This document shows, in pieces, positions 52,833-62,506 of a DNA stretch of 64,000 nt. The position numbers and the translations under genes were made by a program. Under the pieces are notes generated by a model. The model was not told the origin of the DNA. It was given only the letters and a program-made list of their open reading frames with translations, and made no database searches. Source of the DNA: Bacillus sp. Bos-x628 (lineage in GTDB: Bacteria; Bacillota; Bacilli; Bacillales; Bacillaceae); the NCBI RefSeq assembly GCF_040500475.1, contig NZ_CP159358.1:310001-374000 (forward strand), given 5' to 3'. Position 1 is the stretch's first letter; the number at the start of each line of letters is the position of its first letter.

Positions 52833-53600
52833 ATGGATGTGGAGGTAAAAAAGCAAGCAAAAAAGGCGCAGCTGTCAAATGATGAAGTCAAAAGTCTCAT
52901 CAAAAAAAGCCAAGACGGAGATCAACAAGCAAGAGACCTCCTCGTAGAAAAAAACATGCGTCTTGTTTGGTCCGTTGTTCAGCGCTTTTTAAATAGAGGA
53001 TATGAACCCGATGATCTGTTTCAGATTGGCTGTATTGGACTATTAAAATCTGTTGATAAGTTTGATCTGTCCTATGACGTCAAATTTTCAACCTATGCGG
53101 TCCCGATGATTATTGGTGAAATACAGCGATTTATCCGAGATGATGGAACGGTCAAGGTCAGCCGCTCGTTAAAGGAACTTGGGAATAAAATTAGACGAGC
53201 AAGAGATGAATTGTCGAAGTCTCACGGCAGAATGCCGACTGTGCAGGAAATTGCCGATTATCTTGATATTACACCAGAAGATGTGGTTCTTGCTCAGGAA
53301 GCGGTTCGATCTCCTTCCTCTATTCATGAAACTGTGTATGAAAATGATGGAGATCCGATTACGTTACTTGATCAAATTGCCGATCACTCAGAAGAAAAAT
53401 GGTTTGAAAAGATCGCATTAAAAGAAGCAATCAAAGAGTTAGAAGAGCGGGAGAAGCTGATTGTTTACCTGCGTTATTATAAGGATCAAACCCAATCAGA
53501 AGTAGCTGAGCGGCTTGGCATTTCACAAGTACAAGTCTCGCGGCTTGAAAAGAAAATCTTAAAACAAATCCAACTGCAGATGGATCAAAAAGACAGCTAG
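52833..53600 (+). CDS. sigF: RNA polymerase sigma-F factor
   Basis: This is a 255-residue sigma-70-family factor that starts forespore transcription. Region 2 (LVEKNMRLVWSVVQRF, then DDLFQIGCIGLLKSVDKFD), region 3 and region 4 (TQSEVAERLGISQVQVSRLEK) are all present. AAAGGAGCTGC lies before the ATG. It completes the spoIIAA-AB-AC switch and probably transcribes dacF. Confidence 0.96.
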   Translation: MDVEVKKQAKKAQLSNDEVKSLIKKSQDGDQQARDLLVEKNMRLVWSVVQRFLNRGYEPDDLFQIGCIGLLKSVDKFDLSYDVKFSTYAVPMIIGEIQRFIRDDGTVKVSRSLKELGNKIRRARDELSKSHGRMPTVQEIADYLDITPEDVVLAQEAVRSPSSIHETVYENDGDPITLLDQIADHSEEKWFEKIALKEAIKELEEREKLIVYLRYYKDQTQSEVAERLGISQVQVSRLEKKILKQIQLQMDQKDS

Positions 53601-53622
53601 CCCATTCGGCTGGCTTTTTTTG
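53595..53622 (+). terminator. Terminator of the spoIIA operon
   Basis: AGCTAGCC pairs with GGCTGGCT (one wobble), loop CATTC, followed by seven T; it includes the sigF stop codon. Confidence 0.85.
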
Positions 53623-53654
53623 TGTGGTAATTATCGGAAAATCAAGATCTTTCA

Positions 53655-53683
53655 GTATGAGAACCATTTTTCACCACATACTA
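53655..53683 (+). promoter_or_regulatory. Sigma-G promoter of the spoVA operon
   Basis: GTATG, 17 bp, CATACTA matches the late forespore sigma-G consensus (GHATR, 17-18 bp, CATNMTA). It ends 31 bp before spoVAA, and spoVA is sigma-G dependent in B. subtilis. Confidence 0.85.
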
Positions 53684-53714
53684 TTTTTAACCCATCGTAT
53701 AGGAAGTGACTTGG

Positions 53715-54335
53715 ATGGACGGACAAGTATTTATTCGGCTGCGTCATCGAATCAAGACTGGAAATGATCAGCTCATTTATTTAGAGGATATCGCTCAAAT
53801 AACTGGTGATGACTTGGCTGTACAAAAACTTAGAAAAATGCCGATGTATCATGTCAGCAAAAAGGATCGTCACATTGTGGTTCTTGATATTATGCATGTT
53901 GTCAAAATGATCAAAAAAACGTGGCCAGATATCGACATCCAAACCGTTGGAGGCTCTGAAGCTATTGTTGAAATTGATACAGGCAAGCGCCAGCTCTCTC
54001 CCGTTTTATTTGTGTTTGTGTGGCTCCTTTTATTTGTTGGTGCAGCACTTGCCATTATGAATTTTCATGAGGATGTCAGCATGCGTTTAGTCCATATTCG
54101 CCTATATGAAATGATCACTGGAAAGACGGTTGAGCACCCTTATTTATTACAAATTCCATATAGCTTTGGACTAGGTTTTGGCATGATTTTATTTTTCAAT
54201 CATGTGTTTAAAAAGCGATTAAATGAAGAACCGAGTCCGCTCGAAGTAGAGATGTTTAAATATCAGCTCGATCTTGATCATTATGTCGCACTTAACGAAA
54301 ACAAAGAAACACTGAAAGATATTCATGATCGGTAA
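53715..54335 (+). CDS. spoVAA: Stage V sporulation protein AA
   Basis: This is a 206-residue inner-membrane protein of the SpoVA dipicolinate channel. The N-terminal half is soluble (FIRLRHRI start; VLDIMHVV) and the C-terminal half has two membrane helices. AGGAAGTG precedes ATG 53715, which gives the B. subtilis length; a GTG three codons earlier is unsupported. It overlaps spoVAB by 11 bp. Confidence 0.92.
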   Translation: MDGQVFIRLRHRIKTGNDQLIYLEDIAQITGDDLAVQKLRKMPMYHVSKKDRHIVVLDIMHVVKMIKKTWPDIDIQTVGGSEAIVEIDTGKRQLSPVLFVFVWLLLFVGAALAIMNFHEDVSMRLVHIRLYEMITGKTVEHPYLLQIPYSFGLGFGMILFFNHVFKKRLNEEPSPLEVEMFKYQLDLDHYVALNENKETLKDIHDR

Positions 54336-54741
54336 ATGTCTTTTTATCGTGCTCGTTGGACTTGGCGGCGGTTTAACAGTAGGTGCAGGATTTGTGGCAT
54401 TTTTGACAGTGCTAGGCATCATACCTCGTTTAATGCAGTTGACCAAAACGCATCGATTCATACAAGGCTATGAAGCAGCTGTCATAAGCGGTGCTGTCGT
54501 CGGCGGCTGGGCTACCTTAAGTCAAATGCATCTGCATTTATCTAAATGGCTGACGCTTCCTATCGGTCTTTTATCTGGCATCTTTGTTGGTATGCTCGCA
54601 GCAGCTTTGACTGAAGTACTAAATGTACTTCCTATCTTAACGAAAAGAATTGGAATGGAAGGGAAAATTGTTTTGCTGCTCATGGCCATCGTCTTAGGAA
54701 AGGTATTCGGTTCACTTTTTCATTGGCTTATTTATATTTAG
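54325..54741 (+). CDS. spoVAB: Stage V sporulation protein AB
   Basis: This is a 138-residue protein with four to five hydrophobic segments ([22 protein letters not shown] is characteristic). It is part of the SpoVA complex that moves dipicolinic acid into the forespore and out at germination. It starts inside spoVAA with only a weak ribosome site, so coupling is likely. Confidence 0.92.
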   Translation: MIGKCLFIVLVGLGGGLTVGAGFVAFLTVLGIIPRLMQLTKTHRFIQGYEAAVISGAVVGGWATLSQMHLHLSKWLTLPIGLLSGIFVGMLAAALTEVLNVLPILTKRIGMEGKIVLLLMAIVLGKVFGSLFHWLIYI

Positions 54742-54762
54742 ATAATTTGGAGGGAACAACAC

Positions 54763-55215
54763 GTGTCAAGTTTAAAAGAGAACTATCCATCTAAAGTGAA
54801 AACGTATCATCCTAAACCTCCTTATGTACTCAACTGCATCAAGGCTTTTCTCGTTGGCGGCTTGATTTGTGCAATAGGCGAGGGACTGCAACACTTTTAT
54901 ATTCACTTTTTTGACTTTAATGAAAAGACGGCAGGGAATCCGACTGTGGCTACACTCATTTTAATCTCTTCCATTTTAACAGGTATCGGGATTTACGATA
55001 AAATTGGCCAGTTTGCTGGAGCGGGATCTGCTGTTCCGGTCACTGGCTTTGCAAACAGCATGACAAGTGCTGCCCTTGAACATAAAAGTGAAGGGCTTGT
55101 TTTAGGTGTTGCCACAAACATGTTTAAACTAGCCGGAAACGTCATTGTCTTTGGCGTTGTCTCCGCATACGTAGTAGGAATCATTCGATACTTCTTGGAA
55201 AAGATGTTTTCGTAG
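54763..55215 (+). CDS. spoVAC: Stage V sporulation protein AC
   Basis: This is a 150-residue membrane protein; in B. subtilis SpoVAC behaves as a mechanosensitive channel that releases dipicolinate. Hydrophobic helices include GGLICAIGEGLQ and a TGIGIYDKIGQFAGAGSAVP motif shared with SpoVAE. A GTG start follows GGAGG. Confidence 0.94.
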   Translation: MSSLKENYPSKVKTYHPKPPYVLNCIKAFLVGGLICAIGEGLQHFYIHFFDFNEKTAGNPTVATLILISSILTGIGIYDKIGQFAGAGSAVPVTGFANSMTSAALEHKSEGLVLGVATNMFKLAGNVIVFGVVSAYVVGIIRYFLEKMFS

Positions 55216-55227
55216 GAGGGATGAAAC

Positions 55228-56244
55228 GTGAAATTAACAGGAAAACAATCTTGGGTATTTGCACATAAACTCTATGTCAATGCAGAAGGAACGGCTGCCG
55301 GACCGAAAGAGAAAGCAGGTCCGATTGGTCATCTGATAGATAAGACATACGATGAAATGCATTGTCATCAAAAAAACTGGGAAATGGCAGAAAGACAGCT
55401 TATGGATGATGCGATATCAACTGCTTTAGCAAAAGCCGATTTGCAAAAAAGTGATATTGATCTTCTTTTAGCAGGAGATTTACTGAATCAAAATGTTACA
55501 GCAAACTATGTGGCAAGAGAGTTGAAGATCCCTTTTCTTTGTTTATTTGGCGCTTGCTCCACTTCAATGGAATCTATCGCCATTGCCTCAGCATTAATAG
55601 ACGGAGGGTTTGCGAAAAGAGCCATTGCCGCCACAAGCAGTCATAATGCAACGGCAGAACGCCAATTTCGAAATCCAACGGAATACGGCGGGCAAAAACC
55701 AGATACAGCGACAAGTACAGTGACTGGGAGCGGAGCCGTTATTATCAGCAAAACGCCATCTCAAATTCAAATTACAAGTGCTACAGTTGGACGTGTGATG
55801 GATCTTGGCATCACAGACCCATTTGACATGGGTTCCGCCATGGCTCCGGCAGCGGCAGACACCATCAAACAGCACTTAGAAGATTTAGGGAGATCTGTTG
55901 AAGATTACGATCTTATTTTAACCGGTGACTTATCTGGTATTGGTTCACCGATCTTAAAGGATTTATTAAAAGAACAAGGCATTCAGCTCGGCAAAAAACA
56001 CGATGATTGCGGCTTAATCATTTATACACCAGATCAAAATGTGTTTGCTGGCGGCAGTGGATGTGCCTGTTCAGCCGTTGTTACCTTCAGTCACATTTTT
56101 AATGAAATGAAAGCAGGGAAATTAAAGAGGGTTTTAGTTGTGGCAACCGGTGCACTGCTTAGTCCAATGATGGTTCAGCAAAAAGAGACCATTCCAACCA
56201 TTGCACATGGCGTCGTATTTGAGCGTGCAGGAGGGGAAAACTAA
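55228..56244 (+). CDS. spoVAD: Stage V sporulation protein AD, dipicolinate-binding
   Basis: This is a 338-residue thiolase-like protein that binds dipicolinic acid on the outer face of the spore inner membrane. [10 protein letters not shown] occupies the thiolase active-site position. [10 protein letters not shown] and the C-terminal [12 protein letters not shown] are family features. Its stop codon shares one base with the start of the next gene. Confidence 0.94.
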   Translation: MKLTGKQSWVFAHKLYVNAEGTAAGPKEKAGPIGHLIDKTYDEMHCHQKNWEMAERQLMDDAISTALAKADLQKSDIDLLLAGDLLNQNVTANYVARELKIPFLCLFGACSTSMESIAIASALIDGGFAKRAIAATSSHNATAERQFRNPTEYGGQKPDTATSTVTGSGAVIISKTPSQIQITSATVGRVMDLGITDPFDMGSAMAPAAADTIKQHLEDLGRSVEDYDLILTGDLSGIGSPILKDLLKEQGIQLGKKHDDCGLIIYTPDQNVFAGGSGCACSAVVTFSHIFNEMKAGKLKRVLVVATGALLSPMMVQQKETIPTIAHGVVFERAGGEN

Positions 56245-56594
56245 TGGATTATCTTATCGCATTTGTCGCAGGCGGTCTCATTTGTGTCATCGGGCAGCTT
56301 TTATTGGATGTAATGAAACTAACGCCCGCACATGTCATGACCACCTTTGTCGTCGCTGGGACCATTTTAGACGGATTTGGCATTTATGACAAATTTATTA
56401 AATTCGCAGGAGCAGGCGCAACGGTGCCTATCGTCAGTTTTGGTCATAGTTTGCTACATGGCGCCATGCATCAAGCAGATATTCATGGGTTTATTGGAAT
56501 TGGTATGGGAATTTTCGAATTAACCTCTGCTGGAATATCAGCTGCGATCTTATTCTCATTTATTATCGCACTCATATTTAAACCGAAAGGATAA
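56244..56594 (+). CDS. spoVAEB: Stage V sporulation protein AEB
   Basis: This is a 116-residue membrane protein with four hydrophobic segments, homologous to SpoVAC ([29 protein letters not shown]). It is a part of the SpoVA channel. The ATG overlaps the spoVAD stop (TAATG), showing coupling. Confidence 0.93.
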   Translation: MDYLIAFVAGGLICVIGQLLLDVMKLTPAHVMTTFVVAGTILDGFGIYDKFIKFAGAGATVPIVSFGHSLLHGAMHQADIHGFIGIGMGIFELTSAGISAAILFSFIIALIFKPKG

Positions 56595-56600
56595 CCTGTT

Positions 56601-57209
56601 ATGGGGCAAAAACGAAAAGTCATTTTAGTCACAGACGGAGATATATATGCTGCCAAAACGATTGAGCTTGCCGCACAAACCTTTGGCGGAAGATGTATAT
56701 CAAGCTCAAAAGGGAATCCGAGTAAACGAACAGGTGCTGAGCTAGTAGACATGATATTAAAGACGCCGTATGATCCAGTGTTTGTCATGTTTGATGATTC
56801 TGGTCTAACAGGTGAAGGAACAGGGGAAGCAGCGATGAAATATGTTGCGCATCATCCTGAAATCGAAGTGATCGGAGCAATTGCCGTTGCTTCCAAGACT
56901 CATCAAGCAGAATGGACAAAGGTGGATGTCTCTATTGATCGAGAAGGTGAACTGACGGAATACGGTGTAGACAAACACGGACTTCCAGAACTAGAGCTTC
57001 ATAAAATGAACGGGGATACGGTGTATTGTCTTGATTCACTCAACATTCCGTTTGTTGTCGGTATTGGAGACATTGGTAAGATGGGCCGCAAAGATGATCT
57101 AAGCAAAGGATCTCCAATCACCATGAAGGCAGTCGAATTAATATTAGAAAGGAGCGGTTTCCATGAAGAAAGACAAGGTAAACGTGTTCCGAGACCCAAA
57201 GAAAAATGA
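56601..57209 (+). CDS. spoVAEA: Stage V sporulation protein AEA
   Basis: This is a 202-residue soluble protein of the spoVA operon ([20 protein letters not shown] start, then [13 protein letters not shown]). Its role in dipicolinate movement is unclear. It lies 6 bp after spoVAEB. The last 47 bp overlap spoVAF in another frame. Confidence 0.92.
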   Translation: MGQKRKVILVTDGDIYAAKTIELAAQTFGGRCISSSKGNPSKRTGAELVDMILKTPYDPVFVMFDDSGLTGEGTGEAAMKYVAHHPEIEVIGAIAVASKTHQAEWTKVDVSIDREGELTEYGVDKHGLPELELHKMNGDTVYCLDSLNIPFVVGIGDIGKMGRKDDLSKGSPITMKAVELILERSGFHEERQGKRVPRPKEK

Positions 57210-58635
57210 AGATTACTTCAAGGAAAATGTGGGGATGGGGATCAGCTTTGATCTTGGCGTTCGGAAAATATATATACAGGATCAAGAAATCCAACTTTAC
57301 TATGTAAACGGTTTGTGCGATACACAATATGTCATCTATTTATTGAAAGAACTGGTTGAAATCAATGACAACGAACCTGAATCAGATGACATTGCACGTA
57401 TTGTAGAAAACCGCCTTGTCAATCAGCAAGTTTCAAAAGTTGAAACCTTAGATGAAGCAGTAGACCAAGTGCTTTCAGGTCTTGTAGCAGTTATCGTAGA
57501 AGGAGAAAATTACGCATTTATCGTTGACGTCAGGAACTATCCTGGCAGAATGCCAGAAGAACCGGACACAGAAAAGGTCGTCAGAGGAGCAAGAGACGGA
57601 TTTGTTGAAAACATTATTATGAATACAGCACTCATTCGAAGAAGAGTTCGTGATGAAAAATTACGTTATAAAATGCTTAAAGTCGGCGAACGTTCAAAGG
57701 CAGATGTATGTGTTTGTTACATCGAAGATATTGCAGATCCAGATCTTGTAGACATTGTCGAAAAAGAAATAACAAGTATTAAAGTAGATGGTCTGACAAT
57801 GTCTGATAAAACGATTGAAGAATTTTTGGTAAAGCAAGGGTATAATCCCTTTCCGCTTGTGAGATATACCGAACGGGCAGATGTGGCAGCAAACCATATT
57901 TTAGAAGGACATGTCATCATCATCACAGATACCTCACCTAGTGTCATCATTACGCCTACCACTATTTTTCACCACGTTCAGCATGCAGAGGAATATAGGC
58001 AGACGCCGGCGGTAGGTACTTTTTTAAGGTGGGTTCGATTTTTAGGGATATTATGTTCTACCATCCTCTTACCGATTTGGTTTCTCTTTATCCTAGAGCC
58101 AAATCTGTTGCCTGACAATCTTAGTTATATTGGTTTTAACAAACCATCACATATCCCTGTCATTTTTCAAGTATTCCTTGCTGATTTTGGGGTAGAGTTC
58201 TTAAGAATGGCAGCCATTCATACGCCAACGGCATTGTCTACGGCCATGGGTTTGATTGCAGCCGTTTTAATTGGACAGATTGCCATTGATGTAGGCTTGT
58301 TTACCCCTGAGGTCATTTTGTACGTCTCACTTGCAGCGATTGGAACGTTTACAACCCCGAGCTATGAATTAAGTGTTGCCAATAAAATGGCTCGGTTGCT
58401 TATATTGGCGCTTGTGTCAATCTTTAAGCTGAATGGGCTGATCATTGGTTTTACCTTGTTAATCATTTATTTAACATCCATTCGCTCATTACAAACGCCA
58501 TATATGTGGCCGTTCATTCCATTTAATGGGAAGGCTTTATGGCAAGTGCTCATACGGACGTCCGTACCTGGCTCTAAAGTAAGACCAAGCATCGTCCACC
58601 CTCAAAACAGATCAAAAATTCCCCCAAATTCTTAA
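57163..58635 (+). CDS. spoVAF: Stage V sporulation protein AF (GerA-family)
   Basis: This is a 490-residue homologue of the A subunit of nutrient germinant receptors. A long soluble N-terminal part includes [16 protein letters not shown]; five or six membrane helices follow (about 285-440). It supports SpoVA function or germination rate and is not essential in B. subtilis. AGAAAGGAGCGG precedes the ATG inside spoVAEA. Confidence 0.93.
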   Translation: MKKDKVNVFRDPKKNEDYFKENVGMGISFDLGVRKIYIQDQEIQLYYVNGLCDTQYVIYLLKELVEINDNEPESDDIARIVENRLVNQQVSKVETLDEAVDQVLSGLVAVIVEGENYAFIVDVRNYPGRMPEEPDTEKVVRGARDGFVENIIMNTALIRRRVRDEKLRYKMLKVGERSKADVCVCYIEDIADPDLVDIVEKEITSIKVDGLTMSDKTIEEFLVKQGYNPFPLVRYTERADVAANHILEGHVIIITDTSPSVIITPTTIFHHVQHAEEYRQTPAVGTFLRWVRFLGILCSTILLPIWFLFILEPNLLPDNLSYIGFNKPSHIPVIFQVFLADFGVEFLRMAAIHTPTALSTAMGLIAAVLIGQIAIDVGLFTPEVILYVSLAAIGTFTTPSYELSVANKMARLLILALVSIFKLNGLIIGFTLLIIYLTSIRSLQTPYMWPFIPFNGKALWQVLIRTSVPGSKVRPSIVHPQNRSKIPPNS

Positions 58636-58695
58636 GTCCAATTGAAACTGGCTGAAGATTGTGATATTGTATTTTTAACTTTGAGAAACGGCCAA

Positions 58696-58723
58696 AAGGC
58701 AGCTAACGTAGCTGTCTTTTTTT
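58696..58723 (+). terminator. Terminator of the spoVA operon
   Basis: GGCAGCTA pairs with TAGCTGTC (one wobble) around ACG, followed by seven T. Confidence 0.84.
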
Positions 58724-58745
58724 AGCCGAGGCGGAGAAAGAGGGA

Positions 58746-60077
58746 ATGACATTGTATTTACACGGCACTTGCAGACAAAATGAACTCGGTCATTTAGAAA
58801 TTGGTGGTGTTGATGCCGTTTCATTAGCTGAAGCGTATGGGACACCACTTTATGTATATGATGTGGCTTTAATACGGGAGCGCGCAAAAAACTTTCAGAA
58901 AGCTTTTAAAGAAGAAGAATTAAAAGCGCAAGTAGCTTATGCAAGTAAAGCTTTTTCTTCTATTGCAATGTTTCAGCTTGTCAAGGAAGAAGGTTTATCG
59001 CTTGATGTCGTATCAGGTGGGGAGCTACATACAGCCATTTGTGCTGGGTTTCCATCAGATAAAATTCATTTCCATGGCAATAACAAAAGTAGAGAAGAAC
59101 TGAAGATGGCCTTAGAGTACGGCATCGGCTGCATTGTGGTAGATAACTTCTATGAATTGAAGATGATTGAACAACTTAGTCAAGAGCAATCAAAAAAAGT
59201 GAAGGTTCTGCTCCGAATCACACCAGGTGTAGAAGCACATACCCATGATTACATTACAACAGGGCAGGAAGATTCAAAATTTGGCTTTGATCTTCATAAC
59301 GGACAAGCAGAAGAAGCTTTGAAACAAGCCCTTGGATCAGAAGTGATTGAACTATTAGGTGTCCATTGCCATATTGGCTCCCAAATTTTTGATACAGCTG
59401 GTTTCGTACTAGCAACGGATAAAATCTTTATGAAACTAAATGAATGGAGAGAATCATTTGGCTTTATCCCAACTGTGTTAAATTTAGGCGGGGGCTTTGG
59501 TATACGCTATACAGCTGATGATGAACCGCTACCTGCAACTGAATATGTTGAAAAAATTATTCAAGCAGTAAAAGAGAACGTCGCTCGTTACCAATTCGTT
59601 ATGCCAGAAATTTGGATCGAACCAGGTCGCTCTCTTGTTGGAGATGCAGGAACGACTCTATATACAATCGGGTCGTCAAAACATGTACCTGGTATTCGTG
59701 ATTATGTAGCAGTTGACGGAGGGATGAGCGATAACATTCGTCCAGCTTTATACCAAGCGAAATATGAAGCGGCAAGCGCCAATAAAATGAATCATAAGCA
59801 TGATCAAACAGTCTCTATTGCAGGTAAATGCTGCGAGAGTGGAGATATGCTCATTTGGGATATCGACCTGCCAGAGTTATCACAAGGAGATTTATTAGCT
59901 GTCTTTTGTACAGGAGCTTACGGATACAGTATGTCAAACAACTATAACCGCATCCCGCGCCCGGCTGTTGTGTTTGTAGAAGATGGGGAAGCACAGCTCG
60001 TTGTCGAGCGAGAGACATATGAGGACATCGTGAAACTTGATTTACCTTATCAATCAAAAGTGAAGTCATCAACTTAA
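58746..60077 (+). CDS. lysA: Diaminopimelate decarboxylase
   Basis: This is a 443-residue PLP enzyme for the last step of lysine synthesis. The PLP lysine is Lys68 in AYASKAFSS; the glycine-rich phosphate loop NLGGGFGIRY and KCCESGDML at the active-site interface are present. The ATG at 58746 has GGAG 10 bp upstream; a TTG two codons later (MYLHGT) is an alternative closer to B. subtilis. No lysine riboswitch was seen between the spoVA terminator and the start. Confidence 0.95.
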   Translation: MTLYLHGTCRQNELGHLEIGGVDAVSLAEAYGTPLYVYDVALIRERAKNFQKAFKEEELKAQVAYASKAFSSIAMFQLVKEEGLSLDVVSGGELHTAICAGFPSDKIHFHGNNKSREELKMALEYGIGCIVVDNFYELKMIEQLSQEQSKKVKVLLRITPGVEAHTHDYITTGQEDSKFGFDLHNGQAEEALKQALGSEVIELLGVHCHIGSQIFDTAGFVLATDKIFMKLNEWRESFGFIPTVLNLGGGFGIRYTADDEPLPATEYVEKIIQAVKENVARYQFVMPEIWIEPGRSLVGDAGTTLYTIGSSKHVPGIRDYVAVDGGMSDNIRPALYQAKYEAASANKMNHKHDQTVSIAGKCCESGDMLIWDIDLPELSQGDLLAVFCTGAYGYSMSNNYNRIPRPAVVFVEDGEAQLVVERETYEDIVKLDLPYQSKVKSST

Positions 60078-60115
60078 AAAAGCATGTAGAATCTTTAGAT
60101 TCTACATGCTTTTTA
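60076..60115 (+). terminator. Terminator of lysA
   Basis: AAAAAGCATGTAGAATC pairs perfectly with its complement around TTTA, a 17-bp stem with T-rich end. Confidence 0.88.
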
Positions 60116-60149
60116 ATGGATGTTGACGTAAAAAACTCATTCGGATGGT

Positions 60150-61034
60150 TTATTTTCCACCAGTAAAAACAGATACAACCGCATTCCAAATGGAGACAAA
60201 GAAATCCCAAATCTTTTGTAATATGTTTTTGCCTTCATCAGACTCTATGAAGTTCGTTATCTTGTCTTTCGCTTTGTCGATTTGAGATCCGACTTCTTTC
60301 CAATCAATATTGATGTTCTTCATTTTATCGAAAAGAGAGACAAGCTGATCCTTTTGTTCTTGCGTCAAATTCAAGTTTAGATCGGAAGCGGCTTTATCCA
60401 CTTTTTCTTCCACTTCTTTTGTTGTTTTAGGGACACCGTTTTTGGCAATATCATCTTTGATTTTTGCAATAAGGGCAGATGCATTGTCTTTCCCAATTGA
60501 ATCACCTAATTTAGATGTTGTGACAAGCTCTTCGTTCGCTACTTGCTTGACATCTTCTGGAATGGCTTTATCGCTCGACACTTCATAAGCTTTTAGTAAA
60601 CCAGTGAGCGCTGCTGTACCAGATACTTCAAATGGGGCAGTCACGACGACTTTGGCGTCTTTGACACCTGCTGTCATTAAAGCATTTAAATACATCTCAT
60701 CTGTAATCGTCTTAATGTTGTGGGTATCTACAGTAAGACCAGTACCTGATTTTTCAATCGTGATGGATGAAGATGATAACGCTCTAGTGCCGATTTGAGA
60801 ACGAGGGATATATTTTCCTAAATATTCGTGCTCTTCTTTATTAGTTACTTCAATTTTGGTCGCATTTTCAGGTGGATTCAACTCGTCAAGCACCTTCTGT
60901 CGATCAGCAGGTGTTAAGTCTTGCCCGAGTGTGACGATGACATCGCCGACTGCTGCATCTGCTAAGCTGACTTTTGGCGCGCCAATTAGTAAGAGGAGCG
61001 CTGCCATCATACAAAGCATTGTTTTTTTAAACAT
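60150..61034 (-). CDS. ypuA: Secreted DUF1002 protein YpuA
   Basis: This is a 294-residue exported protein of the DUF1002 family. A signal peptide (MLCMMAALLLLIGAPKVSLADA) is followed by LGQDLTPADRQKVLDEL and Lys/Asp-rich helices. It is associated with the cell envelope in B. subtilis; function unknown. AAGGAGG before ATG 61034 fixes the start. An ECF-sigma promoter upstream agrees with membership in the SigM envelope-stress regulon. Confidence 0.88.
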   Translation of the reverse strand: MFKKTMLCMMAALLLLIGAPKVSLADAAVGDVIVTLGQDLTPADRQKVLDELNPPENATKIEVTNKEEHEYLGKYIPRSQIGTRALSSSSITIEKSGTGLTVDTHNIKTITDEMYLNALMTAGVKDAKVVVTAPFEVSGTAALTGLLKAYEVSSDKAIPEDVKQVANEELVTTSKLGDSIGKDNASALIAKIKDDIAKNGVPKTTKEVEEKVDKAASDLNLNLTQEQKDQLVSLFDKMKNINIDWKEVGSQIDKAKDKITNFIESDEGKNILQKIWDFFVSIWNAVVSVFTGGK

Positions 61035-61119
61035 GTTGACCTCCTTCAAGTCGAAAGCGTTCCTCTTTCAAGAGAAACGGAACTTTGAGCACATGCTTTC
61101 CTGTGTACTCCATCATATA

Positions 61120-61146
61120 GACGTAATAAAATACCTTTACGTTTCA
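61120..61146 (-). promoter_or_regulatory. ECF sigma (SigM-type) promoter of ypuA
   Basis: On the minus strand TGAAAC, 17 bp, CGTC, the standard Bacillus ECF promoter pattern, 86 bp upstream of the ypuA ATG. Confidence 0.8.
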
Positions 61147-61210
61147 ATTTCTTTTCAAAGAGATATCTTTTTTTATTTTACGAATCAAATGGATAATACA
61201 GTACTAATAA

Positions 61211-61405
61211 ATGGAAAACGAACCGCAATATAAAACTCAGCCATTAGACCTGTATATGCGAGAGCCACAAGCTGCATATAAGATAGGTCTTGAAAATAGG
61301 TATAAAGGATCTTACATGCTATCAATGTTAAAAAAGAGAGGTAAACAAGAAATTCTATTGAATCATGAAGCAGGAATGTTTCACTTCATAGAAAATGTGC
61401 TATAA
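61211..61405 (+). CDS. Small protein, possibly YpzC-like
   Basis: These 64 residues are rich in Tyr and charged residues (LDLYMREPQAAYKIGLENRY, then GSYMLSMLKKRGK). The pattern resembles a small conserved protein encoded before ppiB in Bacillus. There is no clear ribosome site before the ATG and the 3' end runs into the ppiB promoter, so the last ~15 residues may be incidental. Confidence 0.5.
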   Translation: MENEPQYKTQPLDLYMREPQAAYKIGLENRYKGSYMLSMLKKRGKQEILLNHEAGMFHFIENVL

Positions 61406-61406
61406 T
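61379..61406 (+). promoter_or_regulatory. Sigma-A promoter of ppiB
   Basis: TTTCAC, 16 bp, TATAAT, 35 bp before the ppiB ATG. The -35 is weak and the -10 perfect. Confidence 0.6.
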
Positions 61407-61440
61407 GAGCGTTGTTTAACCCGAAAGGAGACTGTGAAAA

Positions 61441-61878
61441 ATGGCGAAAAAGGGATACATACAACTGACAAATGGAAAGAAAATTGAGTTTGAACTTTAC
61501 CCAGATGCTGCTCCAGGCACAGTAGCAAACTTTGAAAAGCTAGCAAATGAAGGCTTTTACGATGGGTTGAAATTCCACCGCGTAATCCCAGGTTTTGTGA
61601 GCCAAGGAGGCGATCCGAACGGTAATGGAACTGGAGGTCCTGGTTACACAATTAAATGTGAAACAGAAGGAAATCCTCATCAACATGAAAGAGGTTCATT
61701 ATCGATGGCACATGCAGGTAAAGACACAGGCGGCAGCCAATTCTTTATCGTACACGATCCACAGCCGCATCTAGATGGTGTTCATACTGTTTTTGGTAAG
61801 GTAACATCAGGTATCGAGGCCGTTCTTAACATGGAACAAGGTCAAGGCATGGAAAAAGTCGAAGTTGTAGATGCATAA
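61441..61878 (+). CDS. ppiB: Peptidyl-prolyl cis-trans isomerase B (cyclophilin)
   Basis: This is a 145-residue cytoplasmic cyclophilin that speeds proline isomerisation in folding. The core [19 protein letters not shown] and [18 protein letters not shown] contain the catalytic Arg, Phe and Gln; the [12 protein letters not shown] segment is typical. AAAGGAG precedes the ATG. Single-gene unit with its own promoter and terminator. Confidence 0.94.
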   Translation: MAKKGYIQLTNGKKIEFELYPDAAPGTVANFEKLANEGFYDGLKFHRVIPGFVSQGGDPNGNGTGGPGYTIKCETEGNPHQHERGSLSMAHAGKDTGGSQFFIVHDPQPHLDGVHTVFGKVTSGIEAVLNMEQGQGMEKVEVVDA

Positions 61879-61888
61879 TAAGAAAGGA

Positions 61889-61914
61889 ACACCGCATTTA
61901 GCGGTGTTTTTTTA
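61889..61914 (+). terminator. Terminator of ppiB
   Basis: AACACCGC pairs perfectly with GCGGTGTT around ATTTA, followed by TTTTT. Confidence 0.87.
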
Positions 61915-61946
61915 TGGTAAATACAGCGCAGTGGCATTATATATGA

Positions 61947-61966
61947 TATAATAGAACGTATATTCG
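61947..61966 (+). promoter_or_regulatory. -10 element with LexA-like box upstream of the DUF2164 gene
   Basis: TATAAT (61947-61952) is followed directly by AGAACGTATATTCG, which matches the SOS box CGAACRNRYGTTCG at 12 of 14 positions. No good -35 is visible. A near-identical 14-mer occurs again at 62336. Confidence 0.4.
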
Positions 61967-62012
61967 CACGATTGGTTTGTTGATTGTCCGATCTAAATAG
62001 TGGAGAAAGCTG

Positions 62013-62258
62013 GTGGACAGTATGAAATCATTTTCAACAGAAGAAAAGAGACAAATGATCAATGAAATACAACGTTTTTTTGCAAAAGAGCGCGAAGAAC
62101 AAATTGGAGAAGTGGCAGCCGGTCAAGTATTAGCGTTTATCACACATCACCTTGGAAGCTACTATTATAATCAGGGAGTGCGCGATAGTCGAGATATTGC
62201 GGTTCAACGTGCGCAAGCATTAGAAGAAGACTTGTTTGCACTTGAAAAAAGAATATAG
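62013..62258 (+). CDS. DUF2164 family small protein
   Basis: This is an 81-residue protein of the DUF2164 family: EIQRFFAKEREEQIGEVAAG and FITHHLGSYYYNQGVRD are the conserved parts. Function unknown. The GTG start has GGAG 7 bp upstream; an ATG three codons later with GGTGGA close by is also possible. The gene is flanked on both sides by similar LexA-like 14-mers. Confidence 0.78.
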   Translation: MDSMKSFSTEEKRQMINEIQRFFAKEREEQIGEVAAGQVLAFITHHLGSYYYNQGVRDSRDIAVQRAQALEEDLFALEKRI

Positions 62259-62335
62259 AAAAAAAGTCTCTTTTAAGCTACTAAGTGGTTTACAATCGTT
62301 ATCAGGAGAAATTCAAAAAAACACCCCCTTAATAA

Positions 62336-62349
62336 AGAACGCATATTCG
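62336..62349 (+). promoter_or_regulatory. Second LexA-like 14-mer
   Basis: AGAACGCATATTCG differs from the copy at 61953 in one base. It lies in the 248-bp gap between the DUF2164 gene and the next small gene, which otherwise shows no feature I can name. Confidence 0.35.
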
Positions 62350-62506
62350 TATCATATGTATTGATTAAAAGGTGGAAACCAAAGTTACGTTTGAATCGTT
62401 TTATGAATAACCATTGATGAAATACAGCGCTTTTTTGGTTTTGTTTCATCAAAATATGGAATCAAACATACAAATAGGCGAAGTGCAGATGGTGGAGGTG
62501 CTAAAT

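Noticed and set aside
62414..62506. 31-codon N-terminal extension of the 62.5-kb membrane protein
   Set aside because: The extension lacks a ribosome site, whereas TGGAGGTG is well placed for the internal ATG.
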